From an uncultured Corynebacterium sp. (lineage in GTDB: Bacteria > Actinomycetota > Actinomycetes > Mycobacteriales > Mycobacteriaceae), in contig NZ_CAMIHD010000007.1 of NCBI RefSeq assembly GCF_946222835.1, positions 1-64,000 on the forward strand: 64,000 nucleotides of DNA, in the 5' to 3' direction. Positions 26,230 to 35,132 of this stretch are shown here, in pieces. A program made the position numbers and the translations under genes. Below the pieces are notes generated by a model. The model was not told where the DNA came from, made no database searches, and worked only from the letters and a program-made list of their open reading frames with translations. Within the stretch, counting starts at the first letter, position 1. The number at the start of each line of letters is the position of its first letter.

Positions 26230-28755
26230 ATGACCGCACCACAAAATAAGACGCAGCACGAGTTGCTCCAAGAACGCGCAGCAGCGGTGGACCTGCGCGC
26301 CTATCACCTCCACCTTGATCTTTCGGAGGCACTCGATAGCCCCACCTACCGCGTGACTACCCGCCTCGAGCTCACCAGCAATGAGCCCGAGCTTTTCCTG
26401 GATTACCTGGGCGAATCGGTCGCGGAGTTAAAGGTTAATGGCACCCCGCAGGAAGTGGACTTTGATGGCACCATCATCCGGCTACACGGCTTGCCGGTAG
26501 GGGAGGAGCTGACCATCGAGGTCACCAGCCACTCCCGCTATTCCCGCACCGGCCAGGGCCTGCACCGCATGCACGATCAGGCCGATGACGCGACCTACCT
26601 GTACTCACACCTCGAGCCTTCCGATGCTCGCCGCATCTTCCCCTGCCTCGAGCAGCCGGATCTCAAGGCCGTCTTCCACGTGCGCATGACCGCACCGAAG
26701 CAGTGGCAGATCCTCTCTAACCAACCGGAAGTCGAGCGCAGTGAGGATGGCGCTCTCGCCACTGTTACCTTCGCGCCGACACCGCCGCTGTCGACCTACC
26801 TGACTTCCTTCGCGGCAGGCCCTTACCAGTATCAAGAACGCACGTGGACCGCCCCGGATGGCAGCCACTCGGCACAGTTGCGCGCCTTTGCTCGCGCGTC
26901 CATGTTTGAGTACCTCGACAAAGAAATCTTGGACCTCACTGCCCAGGGCATGGACTTTTTCCACCAGAACTTTGGCTATCCCTATCCGTGGGGCAAGTAC
27001 GATTCCATCTTTGTGCCCGAATACAACCTCGGTGCGATGGAAAACCCTGGTCTCGTCACCTTCACGGAGAACTACATTTTCCGCTCCCACGCCACCCGCG
27101 CGCAGCATGCCGGCCGCGTGAATACCATCCTGCACGAGATGTCCCATATGTGGTTCGGCGACTTGGTTACGCCACAGTGGTGGGATGATCTATGGCTCAA
27201 GGAGTCTTTCGCGGAGTTCATGGGCGCGGATTCTTCTGTGCACGGCACCGAGTACACCGAGGCCTGGGCTAACTTTGCCGGTGCCCGCAAGAATTGGGCC
27301 TACCTGCAGGATCAGCTGCCCACCACGCACCTGATCAAGGCGGAGATCCCAGATGTGGATGCCGCGCGCCAGAATTTCGATGGCATCACCTATGCCAAGG
27401 GCGCGGCGGTGCTCAAGCAGCTGGTGCACTACGTCGGTCGCGATAATTTCTACGCCGGGGCGCGCGACTACTTCCAAGAACACGCCTTCGCCGCCGCCAC
27501 CTTTGATGACCTCCTAAAGGCGCTAAAAAAGCACACGCACCGCGATCTTGATGCTTGGTCGCAGGCCTGGCTGCGCACGTGGGGTCCGGATACGCTCACG
27601 CCGGAGCTGCACACCGAAGGCGAGAAGATTGCGGAGCTGGCCATCAGTGCAGAGGCCGAGGACGTCTGCCGGCCGCACCGCCTGACCGCCTCGCTTTTTG
27701 ATGCCGACTTACACAAGTATCGCGAGATCGACATCGATCTCCCCGCAGGCGATGGCACCACCCGCACCATCATCGATGAGGCGGCCGGCCTACCGGCCCC
27801 AGCATTGCTGCTGCTTAACGACGCCGACCATACCTACGCCAAGATCCGCTTCGACGAGGCCTCCCTAGACGCAGCGAGTGAGCGCCTGACCGACATCGAG
27901 GATGAATTGACCCGCGCGGTAATCTGGACCGCCCTGTGGAACCTCACCCGCGATGGGGAAATGTCGGCGATTGACTATGTGGGGGTCGTCGTCAAGCACG
28001 AAGCCTACGAGACCAACACGACGCTGCTGGCTACTGCCTGCGCCAATGCCAATTTTGCCATTGCACACTATGTTGCAGACGCCGACCGCGAGCAGGTCCG
28101 CACCGACTATGCCGAGGCAATCTGGGGCCATCTGAACGAGGCCGAACCAGCCTCGGACGCCCAGCTTGTGCTCGCTCGCGCCGCCATCCGCGCACTCGCC
28201 GCAACGCCGGAGGAATCAGGCACCGCGCGCCTTAAGGCCCTGCTCTCCGGTGACATTGCCGGCCTTCGCTTGGACCCCGAAATCCGCTGGTCGATCTTGC
28301 GCGCCCTCGCGGCCCGCAATGCCGTAACCCCGGCCGAGCTCGAAGAGGAAAAGCAGCACGATAATACGCTCACCGGCGCTACGGAATTCCTCGGCGCCAG
28401 CCACGCTTTCCCCACGCCAGAGATCAAGCGTGCCGCGTTCGATAGGGCGCTCACGCCGGGTGCTTACTCCAATGCCGAGGTAGACGCGCTCGTCGCCGGC
28501 TTCAACGCCCCGCGCTCTTCTGCGCTACAGGAGGCCTTTGCGGAGGAATTCTTCTCCCGCGTGGAAGATATCTGGGCCGCGCACCCCATCGAGATTGCCA
28601 ACCGGCTCATCCGCGGCTTTTACCCGGAACTGCCCATGGCCGATGACGCCACTACGCGCCTGCTGCACCGTGAGCTGCCAGGAGCACTGCGCCGCGTTCT
28701 CCTGGAATGCCGGGATAACCTGCGGCGCACCCTACGCGTGCAGGCTGGTCAATAG
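26230..28755 (+). CDS. pepN: Aminopeptidase N (M1 zinc metallopeptidase)
   Basis: The 841-residue enzyme removes N-terminal amino acids from peptides in the cytoplasm. The substrate motif GAMEN lies near residue 268. The zinc site is HEMSH (His302, Glu303, His306) with Glu325 in WLKESFAEF, i.e. HExxH-18-E. A long C-terminal ERAP1-like helical domain follows. The length is normal for the actinobacterial form. It is a single gene between the accessory pocket and sigM. Confidence 0.95.
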   Translation: MTAPQNKTQHELLQERAAAVDLRAYHLHLDLSEALDSPTYRVTTRLELTSNEPELFLDYLGESVAELKVNGTPQEVDFDGTIIRLHGLPVGEELTIEVTSHSRYSRTGQGLHRMHDQADDATYLYSHLEPSDARRIFPCLEQPDLKAVFHVRMTAPKQWQILSNQPEVERSEDGALATVTFAPTPPLSTYLTSFAAGPYQYQERTWTAPDGSHSAQLRAFARASMFEYLDKEILDLTAQGMDFFHQNFGYPYPWGKYDSIFVPEYNLGAMENPGLVTFTENYIFRSHATRAQHAGRVNTILHEMSHMWFGDLVTPQWWDDLWLKESFAEFMGADSSVHGTEYTEAWANFAGARKNWAYLQDQLPTTHLIKAEIPDVDAARQNFDGITYAKGAAVLKQLVHYVGRDNFYAGARDYFQEHAFAAATFDDLLKALKKHTHRDLDAWSQAWLRTWGPDTLTPELHTEGEKIAELAISAEAEDVCRPHRLTASLFDADLHKYREIDIDLPAGDGTTRTIIDEAAGLPAPALLLLNDADHTYAKIRFDEASLDAASERLTDIEDELTRAVIWTALWNLTRDGEMSAIDYVGVVVKHEAYETNTTLLATACANANFAIAHYVADADREQVRTDYAEAIWGHLNEAEPASDAQLVLARAAIRALAATPEESGTARLKALLSGDIAGLRLDPEIRWSILRALAARNAVTPAELEEEKQHDNTLTGATEFLGASHAFPTPEIKRAAFDRALTPGAYSNAEVDALVAGFNAPRSSALQEAFAEEFFSRVEDIWAAHPIEIANRLIRGFYPELPMADDATTRLLHRELPGALRRVLLECRDNLRRTLRVQAGQ

Positions 28756-28822
28756 ACTGTACCGTCCTGCGTTCGCGCTCTGCTTCCCCTCGGGTCACAC
28801 TGTGTTTAACAGTTGTTGATCC

Positions 28823-28831
28823 GGGGGGGGG
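28823..28831. repeat. G9 homopolymer upstream of sigM
   Basis: Nine consecutive G residues end nine bases before the sigM ATG and occupy the place of the ribosome-binding site. Such tracts slip easily and could alter spacing or initiation. Confidence 0.85.
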
Positions 28832-28840
28832 AATCTACAT

Positions 28841-29389
28841 ATGACACTGAGCCATAATCGCAGTGACGAAGAACTAGTTGATGCCTTTATTGAGGGGGAT
28901 AATAAAGCCTTTTCTACCATCGTGGAACGCCACCGCACACGGCTGACCACTGTGGCACGGCGCTACACCAGAAACGAGCACGATGCCCAAGATGTGGTCC
29001 AGGAAGCCTTCCTGCGCGCCAGCTGCAACCTGCACTCTTATCGCCGCGAATCCGCGCTATCGACATGGTTGCACCGGCTAGTGAAAAACTCTGGCTATGA
29101 CTACCTCAACCATCGCTCGAACAGGGAAAATGCTTCATTAGATACGGAGGACTTTGAAGACGATCGCAACCCGCTGCTCGCGCATAATCCTTCCGAAAAC
29201 CTAGCGGAGCAGCTGGCGGTGCGCGAGGCCATGCAGTTGCTGCGTGAGGATCAGCGTGAAGCGCTGGTGCTTACCGACGTCGCCGGTTTCCGCGTCGGAG
29301 AAGTTGCCACCGCCCAAGGGGTAAAGCCCGGCACCATTAAATCCCGCTGCGCCCGAGCGAGGGAAGTCCTACGCGCCGCCATTGGGTGA
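28841..29389 (+). CDS. sigM: ECF sigma factor SigM
   Basis: The 182-residue protein has sigma region 2 (AFSTIVERHRTRLTTVARRYTRNEHDAQDVVQEAFLRA, YRRESALSTWLHRLVKNSGYDYL) and region 4 (LREDQREALVLTDVAGFRVGEVATAQGVKPGTIKSRCARAREVL). In C. glutamicum SigM controls disulphide-stress genes including the thioredoxin system, and trxB and trxA follow directly here. No anti-sigma gene lies next to it, whereas mycobacteria have Rv3912 at this spot. The G9 tract covers its ribosome-binding region. Confidence 0.92.
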   Translation: MTLSHNRSDEELVDAFIEGDNKAFSTIVERHRTRLTTVARRYTRNEHDAQDVVQEAFLRASCNLHSYRRESALSTWLHRLVKNSGYDYLNHRSNRENASLDTEDFEDDRNPLLAHNPSENLAEQLAVREAMQLLREDQREALVLTDVAGFRVGEVATAQGVKPGTIKSRCARAREVLRAAIG

Positions 29390-29473
29390 GTTTGCTAATA
29401 CCGACGTTTGTCAGTGTGGCGGGTAGACTCATGGCGTTACGCGAAACCACACTCTGATTTAAGGGAGCTAGCA

Positions 29474-30400
29474 ATGACCGTCCACGATGTTGCCATCGTA
29501 GGTTCCGGCCCTGCCGGTTATACCGCCGCGCTGTACGCGGCACGCGCCGAGCTCAACCCGATTGTCTTCGAGGGCTTCGAATACGGCGGCGAGCTTATGA
29601 ATACCACCGAGGTAGAAAACTACCCCGGCTTCCAAAAGGGCATCATGGGCCCAGAGCTCATGGAGGAAATGCGTGCCCAGGCTATCCGCTTCGGTGCGGA
29701 TTTGCGCATGGAAGTCGTTGACTCCGTAGAGCTGGAAGGCGATATTAAAAAGCTGCACGTGGGTGACGAGCTCTTCGAGGCCCGCGCCGTCATCCTCGCC
29801 ACCGGTGCCGCCCCGCGCCACCTTGGCGTTCCAGGTGAGGAAGAACTTACCGGCCGCGGCGTTTCTACCTGCGCTACGTGCGATGGTTTCTTCTTCAAGG
29901 ACCACAATATTGCGGTTATCGGCGGCGGCGACTCCGCCATGGAGGAAGCAACCTTCCTCACCAAGTTCGCCGACTCTGTCACCATTGTGAACCGCTCCGA
30001 GAACTTCCGCGCCTCCAAGATCATGCTGGAGCGCGCCCAGGCCAACGAAAAGATCAAGTGGGAAACCAATAAGGTCGTCGAGGAGGTCATTGATGCTGAA
30101 GGCAAAGTCGGCGGTCTCAAGCTCAAGGATGTTACCAACGGCGAGACCTCTACCTTGGACGTGACTGCCATGTTCGTAGCAATTGGCCATGATCCGCGCT
30201 CGTCCTTCCTCAATGATCAGGTCGAGCTGAATGACAATGGCTATGTTGTAGTTGAACAACCCTCCACCAAGACCTCCCAGCCAGGCGTTTTCGCCTGCGG
30301 CGACTTGGTAGATGACCATTACCAGCAGGCAATTACCGCAGCCGGCTCCGGTTGCCGCGCGGCAATTGATGCGGAACATTTCCTCGCAGAAAGCCGTTAA
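29474..30400 (+). CDS. trxB: Thioredoxin-disulphide reductase
   Basis: The 308-residue flavoprotein reduces thioredoxin with NADPH. The FAD loop GSGPAGYTAALYAARAEL, the redox pair Cys133/Cys136 in CATCDG, the NADPH loop GGGDSAMEEA and the C-terminal VFACGDLVDDHYQQAITAAGSG are all intact. The ATG at 29474 is preceded by GGGAG; a longer frame upstream adds 22 unrelated residues. trxA starts six bases after the stop. Confidence 0.96.
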   Translation: MTVHDVAIVGSGPAGYTAALYAARAELNPIVFEGFEYGGELMNTTEVENYPGFQKGIMGPELMEEMRAQAIRFGADLRMEVVDSVELEGDIKKLHVGDELFEARAVILATGAAPRHLGVPGEEELTGRGVSTCATCDGFFFKDHNIAVIGGGDSAMEEATFLTKFADSVTIVNRSENFRASKIMLERAQANEKIKWETNKVVEEVIDAEGKVGGLKLKDVTNGETSTLDVTAMFVAIGHDPRSSFLNDQVELNDNGYVVVEQPSTKTSQPGVFACGDLVDDHYQQAITAAGSGCRAAIDAEHFLAESR

Positions 30401-30406
30401 ATCAGT

Positions 30407-30730
30407 ATGAGCAACGTCAAGAAAGTAACCACCGATACGTTCCGTAAGGACGTCATCGAATCCGATAAGCCGGTCGTCGTCGACTTCTGGGCCGAATGGT
30501 GTGGCCCCTGCAAGAAGCTTTCCCCCATCCTGGAAGAGGTAGCGGAGGAGCTGGACGGCGAGGTCACCATTGCCAAGGTCAACGTCGATGAAGAGCGCAA
30601 CTTGGGCGCCATGTTCCAGATCATGTCCATTCCTAACGTACTGATCTTCAACCACGGCGAGAAGGTAGATGAATTTGTTGGTCTGCGTTCTAAAGATGAC
30701 ATCGTGGCGCAAGTGAAAAAGCAGCTGTAA
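30407..30730 (+). CDS. trxA: Thioredoxin
   Basis: This 107-residue classical thioredoxin has the active site WCGPCKK (Cys32, Cys35) and the cis-proline loop at MSIPNVLIF. It is the substrate of the TrxB enzyme encoded just upstream and probably part of the SigM response. A 10-bp AT-rich inverted repeat follows the stop. Confidence 0.96.
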   Translation: MSNVKKVTTDTFRKDVIESDKPVVVDFWAEWCGPCKKLSPILEEVAEELDGEVTIAKVNVDEERNLGAMFQIMSIPNVLIFNHGEKVDEFVGLRSKDDIVAQVKKQL

Positions 30731-30733
30731 CTG

Positions 30734-30757
30734 TTAATCTAATTTCTATTAGATTAA
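30734..30757. repeat. AT-rich perfect inverted repeat between trxA and cwlM
   Basis: TTAATCTAAT and ATTAGATTAA surround a four-base loop, ending about 18 bases before the cwlM start. There is no U run, so an operator is as likely as an attenuating hairpin. Confidence 0.6.
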
Positions 30758-30775
30758 GCGTGTAGAAATTCTGGA

Positions 30776-31999
30776 ATGCGGCCCAAACTAAAGCGGGCTG
30801 CGAAAGGGGTAAAAGGCGTGAATCGCGTTCTTCGAGTCGGCGATACAAGCGTGCGTGTAGCTGAAGCTCGCGCCACCTTGGCCCGTCTCGGCCTCTTGTC
30901 AGATTTCAAGGGGGAGCTTTCTGCATGGAAGAAGCAGAAGTACTCCGAGAACGACAAGAGCTTTGATGCCAATTTGTCTGAGGTCCTCAAGGCCTTTCAG
31001 CAATCGCGCGGCATCGTGCCCACGGGTGAGATCGATGACCTCACCCTGCGCGAACTGCGCCAAGCCTCGTATACGCTCGGCAGCCGCGTGCTCAGCTACG
31101 AGCCCGCAAATACACTGGTGGGTGACGATATCTCCCAGCTGCAGCAGCAACTGCAGGAGCTGGGCTTCTACCAGCAGCGGGTAGACGGCCACTTCGGCCC
31201 TAAAACCCACGCCGCGCTGAAGGAATACCAACACAACTGCGGCCTGCAAGAAGACGGTGTGTGCGGCCCCGCCACTATCCGCGCGCTTGGTCTGCTCGGC
31301 CGCCGCATCACCGGCGGCTCCGCGCACAATATCCAGGAGCGCGAACGCGTGCGCAACGCCGGCCCTAAGCTGGCGGGCAAGCGCGTCGTGATCGATCCCG
31401 CCCTGAGCGGTGGCGAAGCCGGCCAACTGGTCAAGGGCCGCTTCGGGGATATTTCTGAGCAGGAAATCCTGTGGGATCTCACCCAGCGCATCGAAGGACG
31501 CATGATTGCCGCCGGCATGGAGACCATCATCTCCCGTCCTCGGACCTCCGATGCGGACGTTAAGTCCCGCGCCGAGCTAGCCAATGCCTTCGATGCGGAC
31601 ATTGTGATTTCTTTGGCCTGCGATTCTTATCCCAATGAGAAGGCCAATGGTGTTGCCACCTTTTACTTCGGCTCCGAACTAGGCAATTCCTCGCTCATTG
31701 GTGAGACCCTCTCTGGGTTCATCCAGCGCGAAATTGTCGCACGCACCGAGCTACTGGACTGCGGCAACCATGGCCGCACCTGGGACCTGTTGCGCCTGAC
31801 CCAGATGCCGGTCATCCAGATCGTGCTGGGCTACCTGACCAACCCAGAGGATATAAAGATCCTCACCAATCCATCCTGCCGCGATGACATCGCGGAGGCG
31901 ATCGTCATTGCCGTAAAGCGCATGTACCTCATGGAGCAGGACACCGCCGTCACCGGTGCCTATAAGTTCTCTGAGCTCCTACAAGCCGAGCAAGCCTAG
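30776..31999 (+). CDS. cwlM: CwlM, amidase-like regulator of peptidoglycan synthesis
   Basis: The 407-residue protein carries two peptidoglycan-binding repeats (about 22-95 and 117-172) and an Amidase_3 domain (about 200-390). The zinc ligands of active amidases are missing: the DPGHGG motif reads DPALSGG (206-213) and the second histidine is Ala281 in SLACDSYPN. This fits the mycobacterial role of CwlM as an activator of MurA and partner of MurJ rather than a hydrolase. The ATG at 30776 is used; a GTG at 30818 is an alternative. No signal peptide is seen, so it is cytoplasmic. Confidence 0.88.
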   Translation: MRPKLKRAAKGVKGVNRVLRVGDTSVRVAEARATLARLGLLSDFKGELSAWKKQKYSENDKSFDANLSEVLKAFQQSRGIVPTGEIDDLTLRELRQASYTLGSRVLSYEPANTLVGDDISQLQQQLQELGFYQQRVDGHFGPKTHAALKEYQHNCGLQEDGVCGPATIRALGLLGRRITGGSAHNIQERERVRNAGPKLAGKRVVIDPALSGGEAGQLVKGRFGDISEQEILWDLTQRIEGRMIAAGMETIISRPRTSDADVKSRAELANAFDADIVISLACDSYPNEKANGVATFYFGSELGNSSLIGETLSGFIQREIVARTELLDCGNHGRTWDLLRLTQMPVIQIVLGYLTNPEDIKILTNPSCRDDIAEAIVIAVKRMYLMEQDTAVTGAYKFSELLQAEQA

Positions 32000-32009
32000 T
32001 CTTAACCGC

Positions 32010-32588
32010 CTAGGCTAAGGCCCGCGCTAAAAGATCTTCTGCAGCTGCCGCGCTGAGCGTCTCGTGCTCGGGCGGCAACTCCAGCCGCAAGCGGGGAAGT
32101 ACCGGATGATCGGCGGCCACCTCAAAGCCAGCGGAGCGCAAAATGTCATAAGACATAAGCCCAATATAGGCAGGCTTATGGCCCAAAAACTGCGCCGCTG
32201 CCGCTGGGCTACCGTAATAACCAAAGGCCTCCACGGCGGTGCTGCCGCGGTTGGTGAGGTGCATAATGGCGGCGTCGACAAGCACTGCTTCAATGCCACG
32301 CCCCATTAAATGTGCCTTGACGAAGAGCGAGGTAATAATCTCCGCATCATCAGAAATGGGCGCAGTGGGAAGCTTGGCAGCACCGGCAGCATCCTCGCGG
32401 GAGCAAAAGAGTATGGTGGCGTCCTCTCCCACGGTAAACCCGCACTGTCCAAAGGACAGCAGGGTTGTGGCAAGCCACGCTTCCTTTTCAAAGGCAGGAT
32501 CACGCACGGCGGCCTCAAGCTCCCAAAAGGTGCTGCGCGCGGCCTGACGGTGGAGGCGGGCACCCTCGCGTACCGACTCGAGGATCAT
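32010..32588 (-). CDS. GNAT-like acetyltransferase (Rv3916c position)
   Basis: This 192-residue protein occupies the conserved place between cwlM and parB. Segments DAEIITSLFVKAHLMGRGIEAVLVDAAIMHLTNRG and VEAFGYYGSP look like an acetyl-CoA-binding GNAT fold with a (R/Q)-x-x-G-x-G/A-like turn at MGRGIEAV. The substrate is unknown. It lies nine bases downstream of parB on the same strand and so probably belongs to that operon. Confidence 0.7.
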   Translation of the reverse strand: MILESVREGARLHRQAARSTFWELEAAVRDPAFEKEAWLATTLLSFGQCGFTVGEDATILFCSREDAAGAAKLPTAPISDDAEIITSLFVKAHLMGRGIEAVLVDAAIMHLTNRGSTAVEAFGYYGSPAAAAQFLGHKPAYIGLMSYDILRSAGFEVAADHPVLPRLRLELPPEHETLSAAAAEDLLARALA

Positions 32589-32597
32589 CGCCCCGGT

Positions 32598-33638
32598 TTA
32601 GTGCTGGCCCTCAATGAGCGTCATAATACGCTCAAAATCTTCTTGGTCGCCAAATTCCACAACCATCTTGCCCTTGCGCTTGCCCATGGTCACGGTGACC
32701 TTGGTGTCAAAGCGATCAGACAAGCGCTCGGCGGAATCGGTGAAGTACTGCGGCTGTGGCGCTGGCTGTTTCTTCTTGGATTCAGCCGGCTTACCATCGC
32801 GCTTATAAAGGGTGACTGCCTCCTCAGTGGCGCGTACGGACAAGCCCTCCGCGATGATGCGGTTGGCAATATATTCCATGGCCTCGGTGTCATCCAAAGA
32901 CAGTAGGGCACGCGCGTGCCCGGCAGACAAGGTACCAGCGGCTACCCGCTTTTGTACTTCAACCGGCAGCTTAAGTAGACGCAGCATATTGGTCACCTGG
33001 GGGCGGGAACGGCCGATGCGGTCCGCCAGCTCGTTCTGAGTAACGCCGAACTCTTCCAAAAGCTGCTGGTAGGCGTGTGCCTCTTCCAGAGGGTTGAGCT
33101 GCACGCGGTGGATGTTTTCCAGCAGGGCATCGCGCAGCAGGTTGTCGTCCTTGGTATCGCGCACGATAGCTGGAATCGTAGCCAGGCCCGCCTTGGAGGA
33201 AGCGCGCCAACGGCGCTCACCCATAATGAGCTCAAAGCCGCCTTCTTCGGAAGGACGCACAACAACAGGCTGCAAAAGGCCGAACTCGCGAATGGAGTGT
33301 ACGAGCTCGCCGAGTTCATCCTCATCGAAGACGGTGCGCGGCTGCTTCGGGTTAGGGATGATATCCCCAATGGAAATCTCGCGGTAGGTCGCACCGATAG
33401 GAGCCGGGGTGGCCTGGCGCTTCTTGGAAGACTTGGATCCCGAACCCTGTTGAATGGTGGGGGCGCCCTTTACGCGCTTGCCTTCGCCGCCCTTATGGCC
33501 CGGCTGCGGGGTGGAATTGCCCAAAATAATATCCGCGGCGGAATCTCCCAGGCGCGGCTTGCGGGTAGGGGCATCGGGACCGGACGGGATGAGTGCGGCG
33601 AGACCTTTGCCAAGGCCGCCTTGCTTCTGTTCTGCCAT
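32598..33638 (-). CDS. parB: Chromosome partitioning protein ParB
   Basis: The 346-residue CTPase clamp binds parS and spreads along DNA to organise the origin and recruit SMC. Its start MAEQKQGGLGKGLAALIP contains the ParA-contact segment. The CTP-binding box II GERRWRAS is at 140-147, the helix-turn-helix (VTQNELADRIGRSRPQVTNMLRLL) near 199-222, and the dimerisation domain follows a basic linker at the C-terminus. Seven parS sites lie 20-31 kb away at 1.8-13.0 kb. Only seven bases separate it from parA. Confidence 0.95.
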   Translation of the reverse strand: MAEQKQGGLGKGLAALIPSGPDAPTRKPRLGDSAADIILGNSTPQPGHKGGEGKRVKGAPTIQQGSGSKSSKKRQATPAPIGATYREISIGDIIPNPKQPRTVFDEDELGELVHSIREFGLLQPVVVRPSEEGGFELIMGERRWRASSKAGLATIPAIVRDTKDDNLLRDALLENIHRVQLNPLEEAHAYQQLLEEFGVTQNELADRIGRSRPQVTNMLRLLKLPVEVQKRVAAGTLSAGHARALLSLDDTEAMEYIANRIIAEGLSVRATEEAVTLYKRDGKPAESKKKQPAPQPQYFTDSAERLSDRFDTKVTVTMGKRKGKMVVEFGDQEDFERIMTLIEGQH

Positions 33639-33644
33639 GAGTTC

Positions 33645-34493
33645 CTATCCTTCCAATTCCGCGTAAATCTCTGGGCTCACGCCAATCGCCCCGGTGGTCG
33701 GGTGCGGGCGGTAATCGCCACGCCGGTTAAGCTCGCGCGCCGCCGCAAGGTAGGCGCGGGCACCGGTGGACGAGGGAGCGTAATCAATAACCGTAGTACC
33801 GTACCCCGGTGCCTCGGAAACGCGCACGGAGCGCGGGATGACATTGCCCAGCACCACGGCACCGAACTGCTCGCGAACGTTATCAGCCACATCTTCCGCC
33901 AGACGGGTGCGAGCATCATACATAGTAAGCAGCACGGCGGAAATGTGTAAGTCCTCGTTGAGGTGTTCACGAATCATAGAGATATTTCCCAGCAGCTGGC
34001 CCACACCCTCGAGGGCGTAGTACTCACATTGAATCGGGATGATGACCTCTTCAGCACACGTCATCGCATTAATGGTGAGCAACCCAAGCGAAGGAGGGCA
34101 GTCAATGAAGACATATTCAAAGCCATGCTCTTCGAGGAAGCCATTATGCAAAGCGTCATAAAGGCGGAATTCGCGACGAACCAAGGACACCATTTCGATC
34201 TCCGCGCCAGCCAAATCAATGGTGGCGGGGATGCAAAAGAGATTCTCATTGTGGGAAGAAGGCTGCATAGCCTTTTCCGCATTGCAGTCACCTAGGAGGA
34301 CCTCATAGCTGGAATCGGTGCCGGAGTTATGTTCCGCGCCCATGGCCGTGGAGGCGTTTCCCTGCGGGTCGAGGTCGATCACCAGCACTTTCTTGCCCTC
34401 TGTAGCTAGCGCTGCGGCCAAGTTGGCGGCGGAGGTGGTTTTGCCTACGCCGCCCTTCTGGTTAGCAATGGTGATAAGGCGCGGATTAGTCAT
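33645..34493 (-). CDS. parA: Chromosome partitioning ATPase ParA
   Basis: The 282-residue deviant Walker ATPase moves ParB-origin complexes toward the pole. The P-loop KGGVGKTT is at 13-20, the Walker A' segment LVIDLDPQGNAS follows, and the Walker B is at YVFIDCPPSLG. No long N-terminal extension is present. It is transcribed with parB, and rsmG is 10 bases upstream. Confidence 0.95.
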   Translation of the reverse strand: MTNPRLITIANQKGGVGKTTSAANLAAALATEGKKVLVIDLDPQGNASTAMGAEHNSGTDSSYEVLLGDCNAEKAMQPSSHNENLFCIPATIDLAGAEIEMVSLVRREFRLYDALHNGFLEEHGFEYVFIDCPPSLGLLTINAMTCAEEVIIPIQCEYYALEGVGQLLGNISMIREHLNEDLHISAVLLTMYDARTRLAEDVADNVREQFGAVVLGNVIPRSVRVSEAPGYGTTVIDYAPSSTGARAYLAAARELNRRGDYRPHPTTGAIGVSPEIYAELEG

Positions 34494-34503
34494 GCCGTCT
34501 ACT

Positions 34504-35112
34504 TTAGTTCACGCGCGGGACACGAATAATCGTGGTTCCCTCGATGGTGCTGACCTCGGCCTTTCCTCCGCCGGCCTTCTTAATATCGGCGGCATCGCGC
34601 TCCAATTCCTCATGTACCGAAGAACCTTTCAACGCGATCATCTCGCCCCCCTTGCGCACGAGCGGCAGCGACCACTTCGCAAGCTTGCCTAGCGGCGCGA
34701 CAGCGCGGGAGGTGACCACGTCAGCCCCCGCCACGGCCTTTTTGATCGGGCCTTCTTCGGCACGGCCGCGCAGGACCGTGACATTTCCTAGGCCGAGTTC
34801 TTCTACCACCTCGTTGAGGTAGTTATAGCGCTTGAGCAACGGCTCAATCAGCGTGATTTGCAGGTCCGGGCGCGCAATGGCCAGCGGAATACCGGGCAAC
34901 CCAGCACCCGAGCCGACGTCGATAACCGTGGCATCTTCTGGGATAGCCTGCTTGACGACGGCGCAATTAATAATGTGCCTATCCCACAAGCGTGGCACCT
35001 CGCGGGGGCCTATAAAACCACGAATGGACCCGTCCGTAGCGAGCGAATCATGGTAAGCCTGCGCGAGGGGCAAGCGGGAGCCGAATACTACTGACGGGTC
35101 CATCTCGGACAC
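34504..35112 (-). CDS. rsmG: 16S rRNA (guanine-N7) methyltransferase RsmG
   Basis: The 202-residue SAM-dependent enzyme methylates G527 of 16S rRNA. WDRHIINC, VIDVGSGAGLPGIPLAIARP (SAM motif I), LIEPLLKRYNYLNEV and VTSRAVAPLGKLAKWSLPL fit the family. It uses a GTG start at 35112. It is 20 bases downstream of yidC with no jag/khpB gene between them, unlike mycobacteria. Loss of rsmG function gives low-level streptomycin resistance in other bacteria. Confidence 0.93.
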   Translation of the reverse strand: MSEMDPSVVFGSRLPLAQAYHDSLATDGSIRGFIGPREVPRLWDRHIINCAVVKQAIPEDATVIDVGSGAGLPGIPLAIARPDLQITLIEPLLKRYNYLNEVVEELGLGNVTVLRGRAEEGPIKKAVAGADVVTSRAVAPLGKLAKWSLPLVRKGGEMIALKGSSVHEELERDAADIKKAGGGKAEVSTIEGTTIIRVPRVN

Positions 35113-35132
35113 GATGGGGTTCTCCTCCGTGT

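Noticed and set aside
29468..30712. Long minus-strand open frame of 414 codons across trxB and trxA
   Set aside because: It is the complementary shadow of two unmistakable genes; its translation is low-complexity Gly/Val/Asp with no motif.
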